Of a stretch of 64,000 bases of DNA, positions 50,201 to 57,286 are shown piece by piece. The notes under the pieces are model-generated. The model was given only the letters and a program-made list of their open reading frames with translations, made no database searches and had not been told where the DNA came from. Made by a program: the position numbers and the translations under genes. Position 1 is the stretch's first letter. Each line of letters starts with the position of its first letter. This DNA is from Chloroflexota bacterium. GTDB taxonomy: Bacteria; Chloroflexota; Anaerolineae; Anaerolineales; VGOW01. The DNA is taken from assembly GCA_016213135.1 (NCBI GenBank), contig JACRBQ010000075.1:1-64000 (forward strand). Direction: 5' to 3'.

Positions 50201-50637
50201 CGGCGTCAACTCAGGCGGTGGCAGTGATCAGCCCTTCCGCCGTTTTACGTCCCACGTTGCAACCCACGTTGCCCTCCACGCAAGTACCCATCGTGGTCAG
50301 CACCGCCACGCCCGAACCCACTCAAACCCAGACCGCAGCGCCTACCGTGCCGCCCACGGCCACGGCCACGTTCACGCCCACCCTCACCGTCGCGCCATTG
50401 CCCACGCTGCCCGAGGGCGTCATCGGTTACGCCGTGGTATCGGTGAAGGAAGGCACCTCGTCGGCCCGGTTGCGCGCCACTCCCGGGGGCGTCGTCATTG
50501 CCGCAGTGCCCAGGGACTCGCGGGTTGAGGTCTTGAAAGGACGGGAGATCGTTGATAATATCAACTGGATTCAAGTCCGGGATGCCACGGGCTTGACCGG
50601 CTGGATCGCTGAAGAATTGCTGGTGTTTCAACCATAA
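44269..50637 (+). CDS. Giant membrane-anchored multi-GAF protein with coiled coil and extracellular SH3b-like C-terminus
   Basis: 2122 aa; two N-terminal TM helices around a CWYC-containing loop; about nine GAF-like repeats by eye (recurring RSWLAVPLVAQGQVIAILALEKAE / FLGVPLTISGRVYGVLAVAN / AVALDNAR patterns); coiled coil about residues 1490-1650; third TM; Pro/Thr stalk; SH3b-like SARLRATPGGVVIAAVPRDSRVEVLKGREIVDNINWIQVRDATGLTGWIAEELL. Confidence 0.85.
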   Translation: MNQKRSLRYLAAILGVLGLVLGSNIGAFMDQTTALTIDRARLDAARACWYCPAAAGPFLLDVARVNGGLLAGAVSGLGAGLLVAWAIWHNSGRPQPARKLSAQRQASELARLAREFQELNEPTKIILRLHDELLQLTGAECGTTFSLELDSTVARAAFRVGDADADGNLWPVEQGVVASAHGRIVEYTAEDVSAEKPAHRGIGTALLVPLVFERTVVGLVHLHHGRLGAFDGAMVRFVETVTDHAAVALHNARRYAEQVHRVDLLSRRSNQLRMLTDVALVTRADRALVANLESIAGAVREATAASVVLVGLVPPGDTQLEYVAAAGLPADSPWQWQLMQVRVHVETARRWMREEIRHDGTYLIPAENVVEVVQSLGIQQVVTSNAPESKNPSPGALALTPLLDAAGNVAGVFCLYSAREWREPPAPQLQIAESFAAQAMAVVDNARMLFGAREHANDTQNRVTQLEAFSEATAVATGSLRLEEIPAEALEQLRRIVPYDGAAFWRRDPATDRLVVAASRKLLSDPQRETTESAEARDSGRAVNPLFAEIITAHSTILVPDLKQDPRFPIPGMVYVGRAMRSWLAVPLVAQGQVIAILALEKAEADFYNSNFSTLALAFANRVAVSCENARLYGESVRHAQAAEEQSRQLGIVNHVSLEVGATLDLPQVLAAGLKELTEALSAEQSVALVFDDGEPDRVTAGAQFPETGPRAEAPWTVAGNPVLMQLREAHSPIVTEDADGDKLARADHFEWLGRGVKPSLLLPLRAQDTAVGVVGLGYISRSARRRYTEEDVKLAGAIADHMAAAAHNARLYGRAQKRMHELSAANQFSRAVSHINELKALCNTVQTQLGGMLSADLACLAVYDEPRNLLSFPMTMVNGAHTEGGARVPEGLVGYVLQTQQPLQLNGNVAKTARDLGVNSYGAWGTAISAKCFLGVPLTISGRVYGVLAVANSQRPDAIDGGHLRILSAAAPAIAASLETIAQLDHARRVARESREWAQVLETMSDAGAQVTAQSRRSEVVAAALAQLPRFISADSIRLWRRPLPDGDWVCEAGTAAAETKPVAADNAVFARLADKALAINVADANQSAALVGSGAATAGMRSWLGVPLANQDEAEGVLTLEKAEPAHFTALHEMTALAFARQLAVALGHAQVFEQQTQLNGELQTRADRLEQLKRAFAELHGSLSADDVLRVAAQHLAGAVPSSVSGVVVYPDAPGQGALAYTSASATIDPRETLPLDSSLTRHLSETLAPLAVDDVAAHEVVKPEHVAWVAPDIHSALVAPLMVADVLAGVAVVGRAANAGAFSLAEMDLVAALAAQISAALDNARQLASAQRAQREQEAVARFGAAVGRATTFEQLLQTVKTQLQPTVGDSTVELAMVGDGQDQVAAGAAVPVQQIARSRRALIFNQLEPATEANTNGDGTTNAGSLIGVPLVIDDKVIGVLTVADATRPMAFDERHERMLTAFAAPLAVAVDTVRKFEQRRRFSDDLNEQLRERAAQLTEWRGKHGQMEHLARDLENRVATREAELASLQRQYAQAADATAAAERYLAEREAELAALKELHAQAQRGSEALERRLADTESALGEARQQHSAAQQLAQGLAQELAERGAEQETGTRLAALTAELASAQALHEEARSAYARLQQLVSQQMTPAAPGEQQTDAATVRELYEQARVNTQWHRQAASLAKSAEDFVSGSELDNMLNRELLLANTALGAEYGAVLVANKSASEMLFRAVLGPVELLPTGGKEAPLGGRRGLVGAAIRERRPIFVPNLVADERWRSNPLPGSEEYLSGAVAPLSTAGRTLGALLFLSRREGAFGVEQLPLITAAANQVAALLRNSELHQTFHAQARELEGMMAPPPEAAPAAIAPVAAAATATQVAAPLARPEVATPTAHPLAAAPAVATVSSRAPAPVAKPQPVASAAAGAGWLAKWHELPSAAKAMALVATVMVVGGVGVALLVGAGVGAPPPVTGTAASTQAVAVISPSAVLRPTLQPTLPSTQVPIVVSTATPEPTQTQTAAPTVPPTATATFTPTLTVAPLPTLPEGVIGYAVVSVKEGTSSARLRATPGGVVIAAVPRDSRVEVLKGREIVDNINWIQVRDATGLTGWIAEELLVFQP

Positions 50638-50688
50638 GTTGCGCGTCGCTCTCACCCGTCGCCTAACTTTGAGGAGTCAAACAGTTCA

Positions 50689-51594
50689 ATGTCTAACGAT
50701 CGTGGCTATTTGGCGCAGCCTGCTTCGGCGCGTGTGACGCGGTGGGGGCTTTACGGCCTGACAGCTCTGGCCATCCTCGGCGTGCTGGCGCGGCTGGGGG
50801 TACGAACTATTGCCATAGCCCAGGAAGTGGCGGCGTACACCGCCACCCCCGAGCCGCCGGTAGCCATTAGCGTTACGCTGGCACCAAAGCTCACGGTCAC
50901 GCGCCCAGGCCCGGTGACGGCCACGCCACAGCCCACCCTGCCTCCCACTCCTGTGCCGCCGGCTGTGCAAACTGCGGTCTACCTTGAGCAGTGCTCGTTG
51001 TACAGCCAGATTCCACAGGATCTGCTCACCCGCGTGGACCGCGACGTGGAACTGCCGCGCGACTACCAGCCGCCCGATTTGGCGTCGGCGCCCCTTAACG
51101 CTCGCAATGCGTACTACGCGACGATATTATTGCGCCAGCCGATTCATCAGCCGTTGCTGGATATGCTCGATGCGATGAACCAGGCTGGGTTACACCCGTG
51201 GGTCATGTCGGGGTTTCGGTCTTATAGCGCTCAGGCCGAGGTGTTCGAAAAATGGACGGTGGAGTACCCGGATCGGGCGTCACAATTGAGCGCGATGCCG
51301 GGGCACAGCGAGCACCAGTTGGGCACGGCCATCGATTTCAGCACGCCGACGATGAACGATCTGTATCAGGATTATTTCCACAAGGGCTTTGCCGCCACGC
51401 CCGAAGGACAATGGCTCACCAGGCAGGCGGCTTACTACGGCTTCACTTTGTCGTACCCGGCATGGGCAGTTGACGTGACCGGATACGAGTGGGAGCCGTG
51501 GCATTTTCGCTACGTTGGCATACTGGCTCAGCAACTGGCGGAGCGCCACATCACGTTAATCGAATACCTCCAGATATGCACCCCTCACCCTTAG
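50689..51594 (+). CDS. VanY-type D-alanyl-D-alanine carboxypeptidase, membrane-anchored, copy 1
   Basis: SGFRSYSAQAEVFEKW...PGHSEHQLGTAIDFS...YEWEPWHFRYVG: M15/VanY zinc and catalytic motifs; N-terminal TM and Pro/Thr stalk. Confidence 0.92.
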   Translation: MSNDRGYLAQPASARVTRWGLYGLTALAILGVLARLGVRTIAIAQEVAAYTATPEPPVAISVTLAPKLTVTRPGPVTATPQPTLPPTPVPPAVQTAVYLEQCSLYSQIPQDLLTRVDRDVELPRDYQPPDLASAPLNARNAYYATILLRQPIHQPLLDMLDAMNQAGLHPWVMSGFRSYSAQAEVFEKWTVEYPDRASQLSAMPGHSEHQLGTAIDFSTPTMNDLYQDYFHKGFAATPEGQWLTRQAAYYGFTLSYPAWAVDVTGYEWEPWHFRYVGILAQQLAERHITLIEYLQICTPHP

Positions 51595-51621
51595 CGCCCC
51601 AGCACCGAATGCGAACAGTGT

Positions 51622-52626
51622 ATGACTGAACCGACACCCGAGGCGATACCGCACCGGCGTCGGCGGCGGCGACGCCCTAAAAACGCCCCTCCGTTTACAA
51701 TTCAGCCGTTGCACATTACAGTAGCCAGCGTGGCCCTGTTGGCGGTCATTATCGGTGTGGCGATTGTTGTTGAAAACAGGCCCGCTTTGCAGGGGCGCGA
51801 AGCGTATGCGCCCCCCAATAACGGGGCCGCGGTAGTTGCCGCGACTAGCACGGCAACCGCTACGGCAACCGCAACCGTTGAGCCGACTGCCACCCACACG
51901 TTGCCGCCGCCCAGCCCCGCGGCGACGTTCACAGCCACCGTGCCCACGCCCACGGCCACGCGGCAGCCCACGCCCACGCCCTCGCCGGTACCGCCCGTTG
52001 TATTGACGGCGATTGCCCGGCAGTGCGCGCAGTATACTGACGTGCAACGGCTGCTGCTGACGCGTGTAGACCGGGATGTGTTATTGCCTCGCGATTACCT
52101 GCCCGAGGATCTTCAAGTGATGCCGCTTAATCCGGGCAACGTGTTCTACGGCTCGGTCCAAATGCGCAAAATCGTTCAGCAGCCGCTGCTCGATATGCTG
52201 GATGCCATGAACCAGGCCGGGCTGAAGACCATCGTAATTTCGGGCTATCGATCCTTTGCCGATCAAACCCTGGCTTATGAGCAGTGGTTGAGGCTGTTTC
52301 CGGATCGGGCGCCCCAATTGAGCGCGGTGCCCGGCCACAGCGAGCACCAGTTGGGCACAGCCATTGACTTCAGCACGCCGTATATGAAGGATCAGTACGG
52401 GGATTACTTTAGCAAGAGTTTTGCCGACACCGCGGAGGGCCTGTGGCTGACCAAGCAAGCGGCCTATTACGGGTTCACATTGTCGTACCCGCAATGGGCT
52501 GAGGATGTCACGGGTTACGAATGGGAACCGTGGCACTTTCGATTCGTGGGGTCATTAGCCCAACAGCTCTTGGAAAACCATGTGACACTGACGGAGTACA
52601 TTCAAAAGTGCAACGGCGGCTCGTGA
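51622..52626 (+). CDS. VanY-type D-alanyl-D-alanine carboxypeptidase, membrane-anchored, copy 2
   Basis: SGYRSFADQTLAYEQW...PGHSEHQLGTAIDFS...YEWEPWHFRFVG; N-terminal TM and Pro/Thr stalk; paralogue of the preceding gene. Confidence 0.92.
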   Translation: MTEPTPEAIPHRRRRRRRPKNAPPFTIQPLHITVASVALLAVIIGVAIVVENRPALQGREAYAPPNNGAAVVAATSTATATATATVEPTATHTLPPPSPAATFTATVPTPTATRQPTPTPSPVPPVVLTAIARQCAQYTDVQRLLLTRVDRDVLLPRDYLPEDLQVMPLNPGNVFYGSVQMRKIVQQPLLDMLDAMNQAGLKTIVISGYRSFADQTLAYEQWLRLFPDRAPQLSAVPGHSEHQLGTAIDFSTPYMKDQYGDYFSKSFADTAEGLWLTKQAAYYGFTLSYPQWAEDVTGYEWEPWHFRFVGSLAQQLLENHVTLTEYIQKCNGGS

Positions 52627-52664
52627 TGGATTACAGCAATAATTCAGCAAGGTGAATCAATTCG

Positions 52665-53234
52665 ATGTATCAGACTCAATCGCAAATAACAATCATGCTC
52701 GTGATCGTCGCCGTGCTGGCCGTTGTGGCCGGCGTGGTCATTGTGCTGGTGACCAGCCCTAAATCGTTGGAGTTGTCCAACCTTGAGCCGGCCCGATCGC
52801 CGACCGCTACCGCTCAATTGGGGACGGCACCCCCGTCTGTGGAGCCGACGGCCGCGCCCGCCGACGCCGACACGCCCACGGCGCGACCGAGCATGACACC
52901 GTTGGCCACGCGCACGCCGCGGCCCCCTTCGGCTACGCCCACGCGCACGCGCATACCGTCGGCCACGCCCACCGCCACCATCACGCCGCTTGCCACGTTG
53001 CCGGCTGATGTCCGCGCCCTGGCTATCATCAATATTACGGATGGCGGTTCGGCTCGATTGCGCGCCGTGCCGGGGGGCGACATCATCGCGGCTATTCCCG
53101 GCGGGGCCACGGTGCAACTTTTGAAGAAGCCCAGCCGTGAGCTCGACGGTATCACGTGGGTGCAGATACGCGATGAAAACGGCGTCGTGGGATGGGTGGC
53201 TTCAGACTTGCTTTTGATTCTGCCATCGCCCTGA
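52665..53234 (+). CDS. Membrane-anchored SH3b-domain protein, copy 1
   Basis: N-terminal TM (IMLVIVAVLAVVAGVVIVLV), Pro/Thr linker, SH3b-like SARLRAVPGGDIIAAIPGGATVQLLKKPSRELDGITWVQIRDENGVVGWVASDLLLIL. Confidence 0.85.
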   Translation: MYQTQSQITIMLVIVAVLAVVAGVVIVLVTSPKSLELSNLEPARSPTATAQLGTAPPSVEPTAAPADADTPTARPSMTPLATRTPRPPSATPTRTRIPSATPTATITPLATLPADVRALAIINITDGGSARLRAVPGGDIIAAIPGGATVQLLKKPSRELDGITWVQIRDENGVVGWVASDLLLILPSP

Positions 53235-53264
53235 TTCACTGCAGCGAGTCCAGATGATTGCCAT

Positions 53265-53369
53265 TGGGAGCCGTGGCACTTTCGATACGCGGGGTCATTG
53301 GCCCAACAGCTTTTGGAAAACCATGTGACACTAACGGCGTACATTCAAATGTGCAGCGGCGGTTCGTGA
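53265..53369 (+). pseudogene. Truncated vanY C-terminal remnant (34 codons plus stop)
   Basis: Reads WEPWHFRYAGSLAQQLLENHVTLTAYIQMCSGGS*, near-identical to the last 34 codons of 51622-52626. Confidence 0.9.
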
Positions 53370-53408
53370 CGGGATTGCAGCGTTAGTTCAGCAAGGTGAA
53401 TCAATTCG

Positions 53409-53894
53409 ATGTATCAGACTCAATTGCAGATAAGAGCAGTGATCGTGGTCGTCGCCGTGCTGGCCGTTGTGGCCGGCGTGGTCATTGTCCTGGTAACCAG
53501 CCCTAAATCGTTGGAACTGTCCGACCTTCAGCCAGCCAGGTCGCAGACTGCAACAGCTCAATCGGGCACGCCGGCCCCGGCCACCGACACGCCCGCAGCG
53601 CCGCCAACCATCAAACCGTTGGCCACACCCAACGTCACCGTCACGCCGTTTGCCACGTTGCCGGCTGATGTCCGCGCTCTGGCTATCATCAACCTTACAG
53701 ATGGCGCTTCGGCTCGATTGCGCGCCGTGCCGGGAGGCGACATCATCGAGGCCATTCCGGGTGGCGCCACCGTGCAACTATTGAAGCAGCCCAGCCGCGT
53801 GCTCGATGGCCTCACGTGGGTGCAGATACGCGATGAAAACGGCGTCGCGGGGTGGGTGGCGACACATTTGCTTGTGATTCTGCCATCACCCTGA
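53409..53894 (+). CDS. Membrane-anchored SH3b-domain protein, copy 2 (shorter linker)
   Basis: Paralogue of 52665-53234; the 28-aa length difference lies in the Pro/Thr linker. Confidence 0.85.
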   Translation: MYQTQLQIRAVIVVVAVLAVVAGVVIVLVTSPKSLELSDLQPARSQTATAQSGTPAPATDTPAAPPTIKPLATPNVTVTPFATLPADVRALAIINLTDGASARLRAVPGGDIIEAIPGGATVQLLKQPSRVLDGLTWVQIRDENGVAGWVATHLLVILPSP

Positions 53895-53913
53895 TTCACT
53901 TCAGCGAGTCCAG

Positions 53914-55503
53914 ATGATATCCATCATCATCCCGGCGCTCAATGCAGCCGGCACGCTGGATCAGTGCCTTGAGGCTCTGGACCGCCAAACGGTTGGCCGG
54001 GATTGTTACGAAGTCATCGTCGTCGACGACGGTTCCACGGATGCTACTGCGCTGGTGGCGCGCGCCCACGGCGCGCGTTGCCTGCAGCTCCCCCACGCCG
54101 GCCCGGCCATTGCCCGCAACCGTGGGGTGGCTCAGGCGCAGGGCCGCCTCGTCCTTTTTACCGATGCCGATTGCATGCCCGCCTCCGATTGGGTGGAGCA
54201 GATGCGGGCCGCATTTGACGACGACGAAGTGATGGGCGCCAGGGGCGTATACCGCACGCGCCAGCGCGGGCTGGTTCCCCGGTTCGTCCAGCAGGAATAC
54301 CAGGACAAATACGATCACACGGCGCGGCAGACTGCGGTGGATTTCATTGACACCTATTCCGCGGGTTACCGGCGCGCGGTGTTTGTTGAGAACGGCGGTT
54401 TCGAAGAGGCCTTTCCGATTCCGTCGGTGGAAGACCAGGAACTGTCGTTCCGGCTGGCCGAGAAGGGATACCGCTTGACGTTTGCCTCGCGCGCTGCGGT
54501 GTTTCACCTGCACGACGCCACGCCCGGCGACTACATCCGGCGCAAATTCTGGATCGGCTACTGGAAGGCGTTCCTGCTTCGGTGGCACCCCGAAAAGACG
54601 CTGGCCGATTCTCATACGCCGCTGACGCAGCGCGTTCAATTGGCTGCTTTTGCGCTGGCCTTCGGCCTGGGCGCGCTGGGTTGGTTGTTGGAACCCGTTC
54701 GCCTGGGAGCATGGTGGGTGGCCGCGGTGGGGCTGGGCGTGTTCTTCGTTTCTGCGCTGCCATTTGTGGTGAGAATCGTCCGCCGTGATGCGCCGGTCGC
54801 CGCCATTGCCCCGGCCATGCTGGTCTGCCGCGCGGCGGCGCTGGGGGCGGGTTTGGCGGCCGGGATGGTGGGGCTGAGTGCGCGCCCATCGCCGCGAAAG
54901 CCGGCGCTGTCGTGGAGCGCACGGGCTATCAAGCGTGCCATGGACGTCATCGGCGCTGCGCTGGCGCTGGTAGTCTCGGCGCCCGCGCTAGTGCTTTTGT
55001 CGGCGCTGATAAAACTGGACTCGCCCGGGCCGGTGTTTTTTTTGCAAGAGAGAGTCGGCCTAAACGGGCGCAAGTTCCGCATCGTCAAGCTGCGATCGAT
55101 GGTGCAGGGGGCCGACAAAATGGTGAAGCCGGGTGTAGGCCCGGGTCCGGGTGGCAAGCGCCCCGAGGATCCGCGAGTGACGCGCATCGGCAGGTTCCTC
55201 CGCCGGTGGAGTCTGGATGAAGTTCCTCAATTCTGGAATGTGCTGGTGGGCGAGATGAGCCTGGTGGGGCCGCGCCCCGAAGAGGCGCAAGTGGTGGCCG
55301 GGTATTCGGATTGGCACCGGCGGCGGTTGGCCGTGAAGCCGGGGCTGAGCGGGCCGATGCAGGTCAATGGCCGCGGCCAGTTGTCGTTGGATGAGCGTGT
55401 GCGCCTGGAGTTGGAATACATTGAGCATTACACGCTGTGGAAGGACATTGCCATTTTGTTGCGCACCATCCCGGTAGTGATTGCCGGGCAGGGCGCTTAT
55501 TGA
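53914..55503 (+). CDS. Fusion of GT2 glycosyltransferase and polyprenyl-phosphate sugar transferase
   Basis: N-terminus ISIIIPALNAAGTLDQCLEAL...VVDDGSTDATALV...FTDADCMPASDWV; C-terminus RAMDVIGAALALVVSAPALVLLSALIKLDSPGPVFFLQERVGLNGRKFRIVKLRSM...DEVPQFWNVLVGEMSLVGPRPEE...KPGLSGPMQVNGRG. Confidence 0.92.
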   Translation: MISIIIPALNAAGTLDQCLEALDRQTVGRDCYEVIVVDDGSTDATALVARAHGARCLQLPHAGPAIARNRGVAQAQGRLVLFTDADCMPASDWVEQMRAAFDDDEVMGARGVYRTRQRGLVPRFVQQEYQDKYDHTARQTAVDFIDTYSAGYRRAVFVENGGFEEAFPIPSVEDQELSFRLAEKGYRLTFASRAAVFHLHDATPGDYIRRKFWIGYWKAFLLRWHPEKTLADSHTPLTQRVQLAAFALAFGLGALGWLLEPVRLGAWWVAAVGLGVFFVSALPFVVRIVRRDAPVAAIAPAMLVCRAAALGAGLAAGMVGLSARPSPRKPALSWSARAIKRAMDVIGAALALVVSAPALVLLSALIKLDSPGPVFFLQERVGLNGRKFRIVKLRSMVQGADKMVKPGVGPGPGGKRPEDPRVTRIGRFLRRWSLDEVPQFWNVLVGEMSLVGPRPEEAQVVAGYSDWHRRRLAVKPGLSGPMQVNGRGQLSLDERVRLELEYIEHYTLWKDIAILLRTIPVVIAGQGAY

Positions 55504-55551
55504 GTTTCGATCTGACCTGGAATCGCCAGACAGGTCTTCGCATTGGCAAAC

Positions 55552-55583
55552 AAAAACGCCGACGAGTTCTCGTCGGCGTTTTT
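55552..55583. terminator. Bidirectional intrinsic terminator
   Basis: AAAAACGCCGACGAG-TT-CTCGTCGGCGTTTTT, a perfect 15-bp inverted repeat with T-tracts on both sides, between convergent units. Confidence 0.92.
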
Positions 55584-55587
55584 GTTT

Positions 55588-55993
55588 TGGTGGAGATGGC
55601 GGGACTCGAACCCGCGTCCGAATGAATCGACAACAGATGTCTACAAGCTTAGTCGGCCTATTTATCCTTAGCGTCTGATCCCCGTGCCGACAGGGATATC
55701 AGAGCGCCGTGCTCCTGAGACCCGAGAGTCCCGCTTTCACCGAGTTAGGGGCATGGCCCGGTGGCACTCCGGCTTTTGTGTCACCTGCTGGCCGCGCGGT
55801 CGGAGGCGCTCGGGGCAAGTGGGCCCTGGTTCACAGGGTCAGGCTAGTCGTTCGCCGGGATTAGGCGGCGAGCGGAAGAGCCGCGTAAGCATGGGTGCGG
55901 TTGGCACTTAAGCTTGTACTCTGATTTATCGAGTTCGGAGTCTCTCGGCTTGCAATCTGATGCCAGCCTCATCCGTCGAAGCCTGTCATCCCC
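55588..55993 (-). ncRNA. ssrA: Transfer-messenger RNA (tmRNA)
   Basis: Minus strand 5' GGGGATGACAGGCTTCGACGG... and 3' ...GGACGCGGGTTCGAGTCCCGCCATCTCCACCA (encoded CCA); acceptor stem GGGGATG/CATCTCC pairs over 7 bp; T-arm present; resume ORF at 55905-55861 encodes ANRTHAYAALPLAA then TAA. Confidence 0.97.
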
Positions 55994-56026
55994 AGATTGT
56001 GCCACTATTTTACCATACACTGGCCG

Positions 56027-56827
56027 CTACCAGTTGCCGTCGGGAAACGTGGAGATGCCGGCGGGCTGGCCGATGCGCTTGTACATGGTTACGCCGGTGA
56101 AAGGCTCGCCCAAAATGCCGTCGTGGATCGCCCAACTGCGGCCCCGAATGCTGTGCGCGGCTTCGGCCATGCGAAACGGTGTGGAACCGTCGAGCCGGGG
56201 AGGTAAATCGCCGCCCGGCGAAAACCGCGTGTTCAGGCTTAGCATCCAGCGTAGCCCCTGCTGGTAGGCAAAGCCGTTTCGCTCAAAGATCACAGCGTTG
56301 TGATAGAACAACGGCTCCACAAAATACATGGAGTGGCCCAGCCGTTGCACAAAGGCCTCGAAGGCCTCGGTCAACGGCGTCAGCGCGCGCAGGCCTTTGT
56401 GGATTTGCCCCGGCGCCAGTCCGGCTTGCATGGCGGCCACTTCCGCCGCCACGTTGCGCTTGAACACGCCAAAGTGTGTTCTGCCGCCGTCCGGCATCTT
56501 GTCCACATTGAATCGCGGACTTTGCGGGTCGTTGAGAACCGTGAGCAGGACGTGAATCTGCTGGTTGAGGGTGTCGGTGAGATGGAAGTAGAGCAGGGGG
56601 TCGGGCGCGCCAACCTCATGGAACAGGGCGATCTCCACGGTGTTGGAGTTTTCCTTGCCCGTCCAATGGAGTAATAGCCGGCCGGCCGGATCCATAAACT
56701 CGCTCGAAATGTGGAACCGCTCGCGCAGGGCAGGGGGCACCAGCACCCGCATATACTCCAAGCGCTCCGCGTGGGGCAGCGCATTCAACCCGGCGACCGT
56801 TTGCGCGCGGCCTTCGCCCGTTGTCAT
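56027..56827 (-). CDS. Uncharacterised protein translationally coupled to smpB
   Basis: 266 aa; start overlaps the smpB stop by 4 nt; no recognised motif. Confidence 0.75.
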   Translation of the reverse strand: MTTGEGRAQTVAGLNALPHAERLEYMRVLVPPALRERFHISSEFMDPAGRLLLHWTGKENSNTVEIALFHEVGAPDPLLYFHLTDTLNQQIHVLLTVLNDPQSPRFNVDKMPDGGRTHFGVFKRNVAAEVAAMQAGLAPGQIHKGLRALTPLTEAFEAFVQRLGHSMYFVEPLFYHNAVIFERNGFAYQQGLRWMLSLNTRFSPGGDLPPRLDGSTPFRMAEAAHSIRGRSWAIHDGILGEPFTGVTMYKRIGQPAGISTFPDGNW

Positions 56828-57285
56828 CGCCGGCCCCTTTGGCCCAGCGCGCGGGCCATCTCCCGCTCGCTGTCGCGCTCGGCCATGGCCTGCCGCTTGT
56901 CGTGCAACTGCTTGCCCTTGGCCAGGGCAATGGTCACTTTGGCGCGTCCCTTGCTCTGGTGGATGTCCAGAGGGACGATGGTATAGCCTTTGAGCTTGAC
57001 CTTATCCAGCAGTTTGCCGATTTCCCGGCGGTGAAGTAGAAGCTTCCTCGCTCGCAACGGATCGTGGTTCTCCCGCGCCGCGGGATCGTACGGGCTGATG
57101 TGGGCATTGATCAGCCACACGGCATTGGCCTCCACCCGCACGTAGGCCTCGCGCAGTTGCACCTTTCCCGCGCGGATCGACTTGATCTCGCTGCCTCGCA
57201 GGACGATGCCGGCTTCGAACTGGTCTTCGATATAGTAGTCGTGCGCGGCTTTACGGTTCGAAGCCAGGGGTTTTTCGTCGGCCAT
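56824..57285 (-). CDS. smpB: SsrA-binding protein SmpB
   Basis: ASNRKAAHDYYIEDQFEAGIVLRGSEIKSIRAGKVQLREAYVRV...KLLLHRREIGKL...GRAKVTIALAKGKQLHDKRQ. Confidence 0.97.
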   Translation of the reverse strand: MADEKPLASNRKAAHDYYIEDQFEAGIVLRGSEIKSIRAGKVQLREAYVRVEANAVWLINAHISPYDPAARENHDPLRARKLLLHRREIGKLLDKVKLKGYTIVPLDIHQSKGRAKVTIALAKGKQLHDKRQAMAERDSEREMARALGQRGRR

Positions 57286-57286
57286 G

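Larger units (their letters stand above)
52522..53923 (+). repeat. Direct tandem duplication (vanY 3' end + SH3b gene + intergenic), two units
   Basis: Unit 1 about 52522-53264, unit 2 about 53265 to about 53923. The vanY tail, the spacer ttcagcaaggtgaatcaattcgatgtatcagactcaat, the SH3b ORF and ccctgattcact.cagcgagtccagatgat all recur in the same order. Confidence 0.9.

Noticed and set aside
51838-51990. Short degenerate direct repeats (acggcaaccg, cccacgcccacg), CRISPR-like at first glance
   Set aside because: Low-complexity Pro/Thr codon runs in protein stalks; no constant repeat with unique spacers. No CRISPR array was found in the window.
55684-55911. 75-aa plus-strand ORF and neighbouring small ORFs
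   Set aside because: They lie on the opposite strand within the tmRNA gene.
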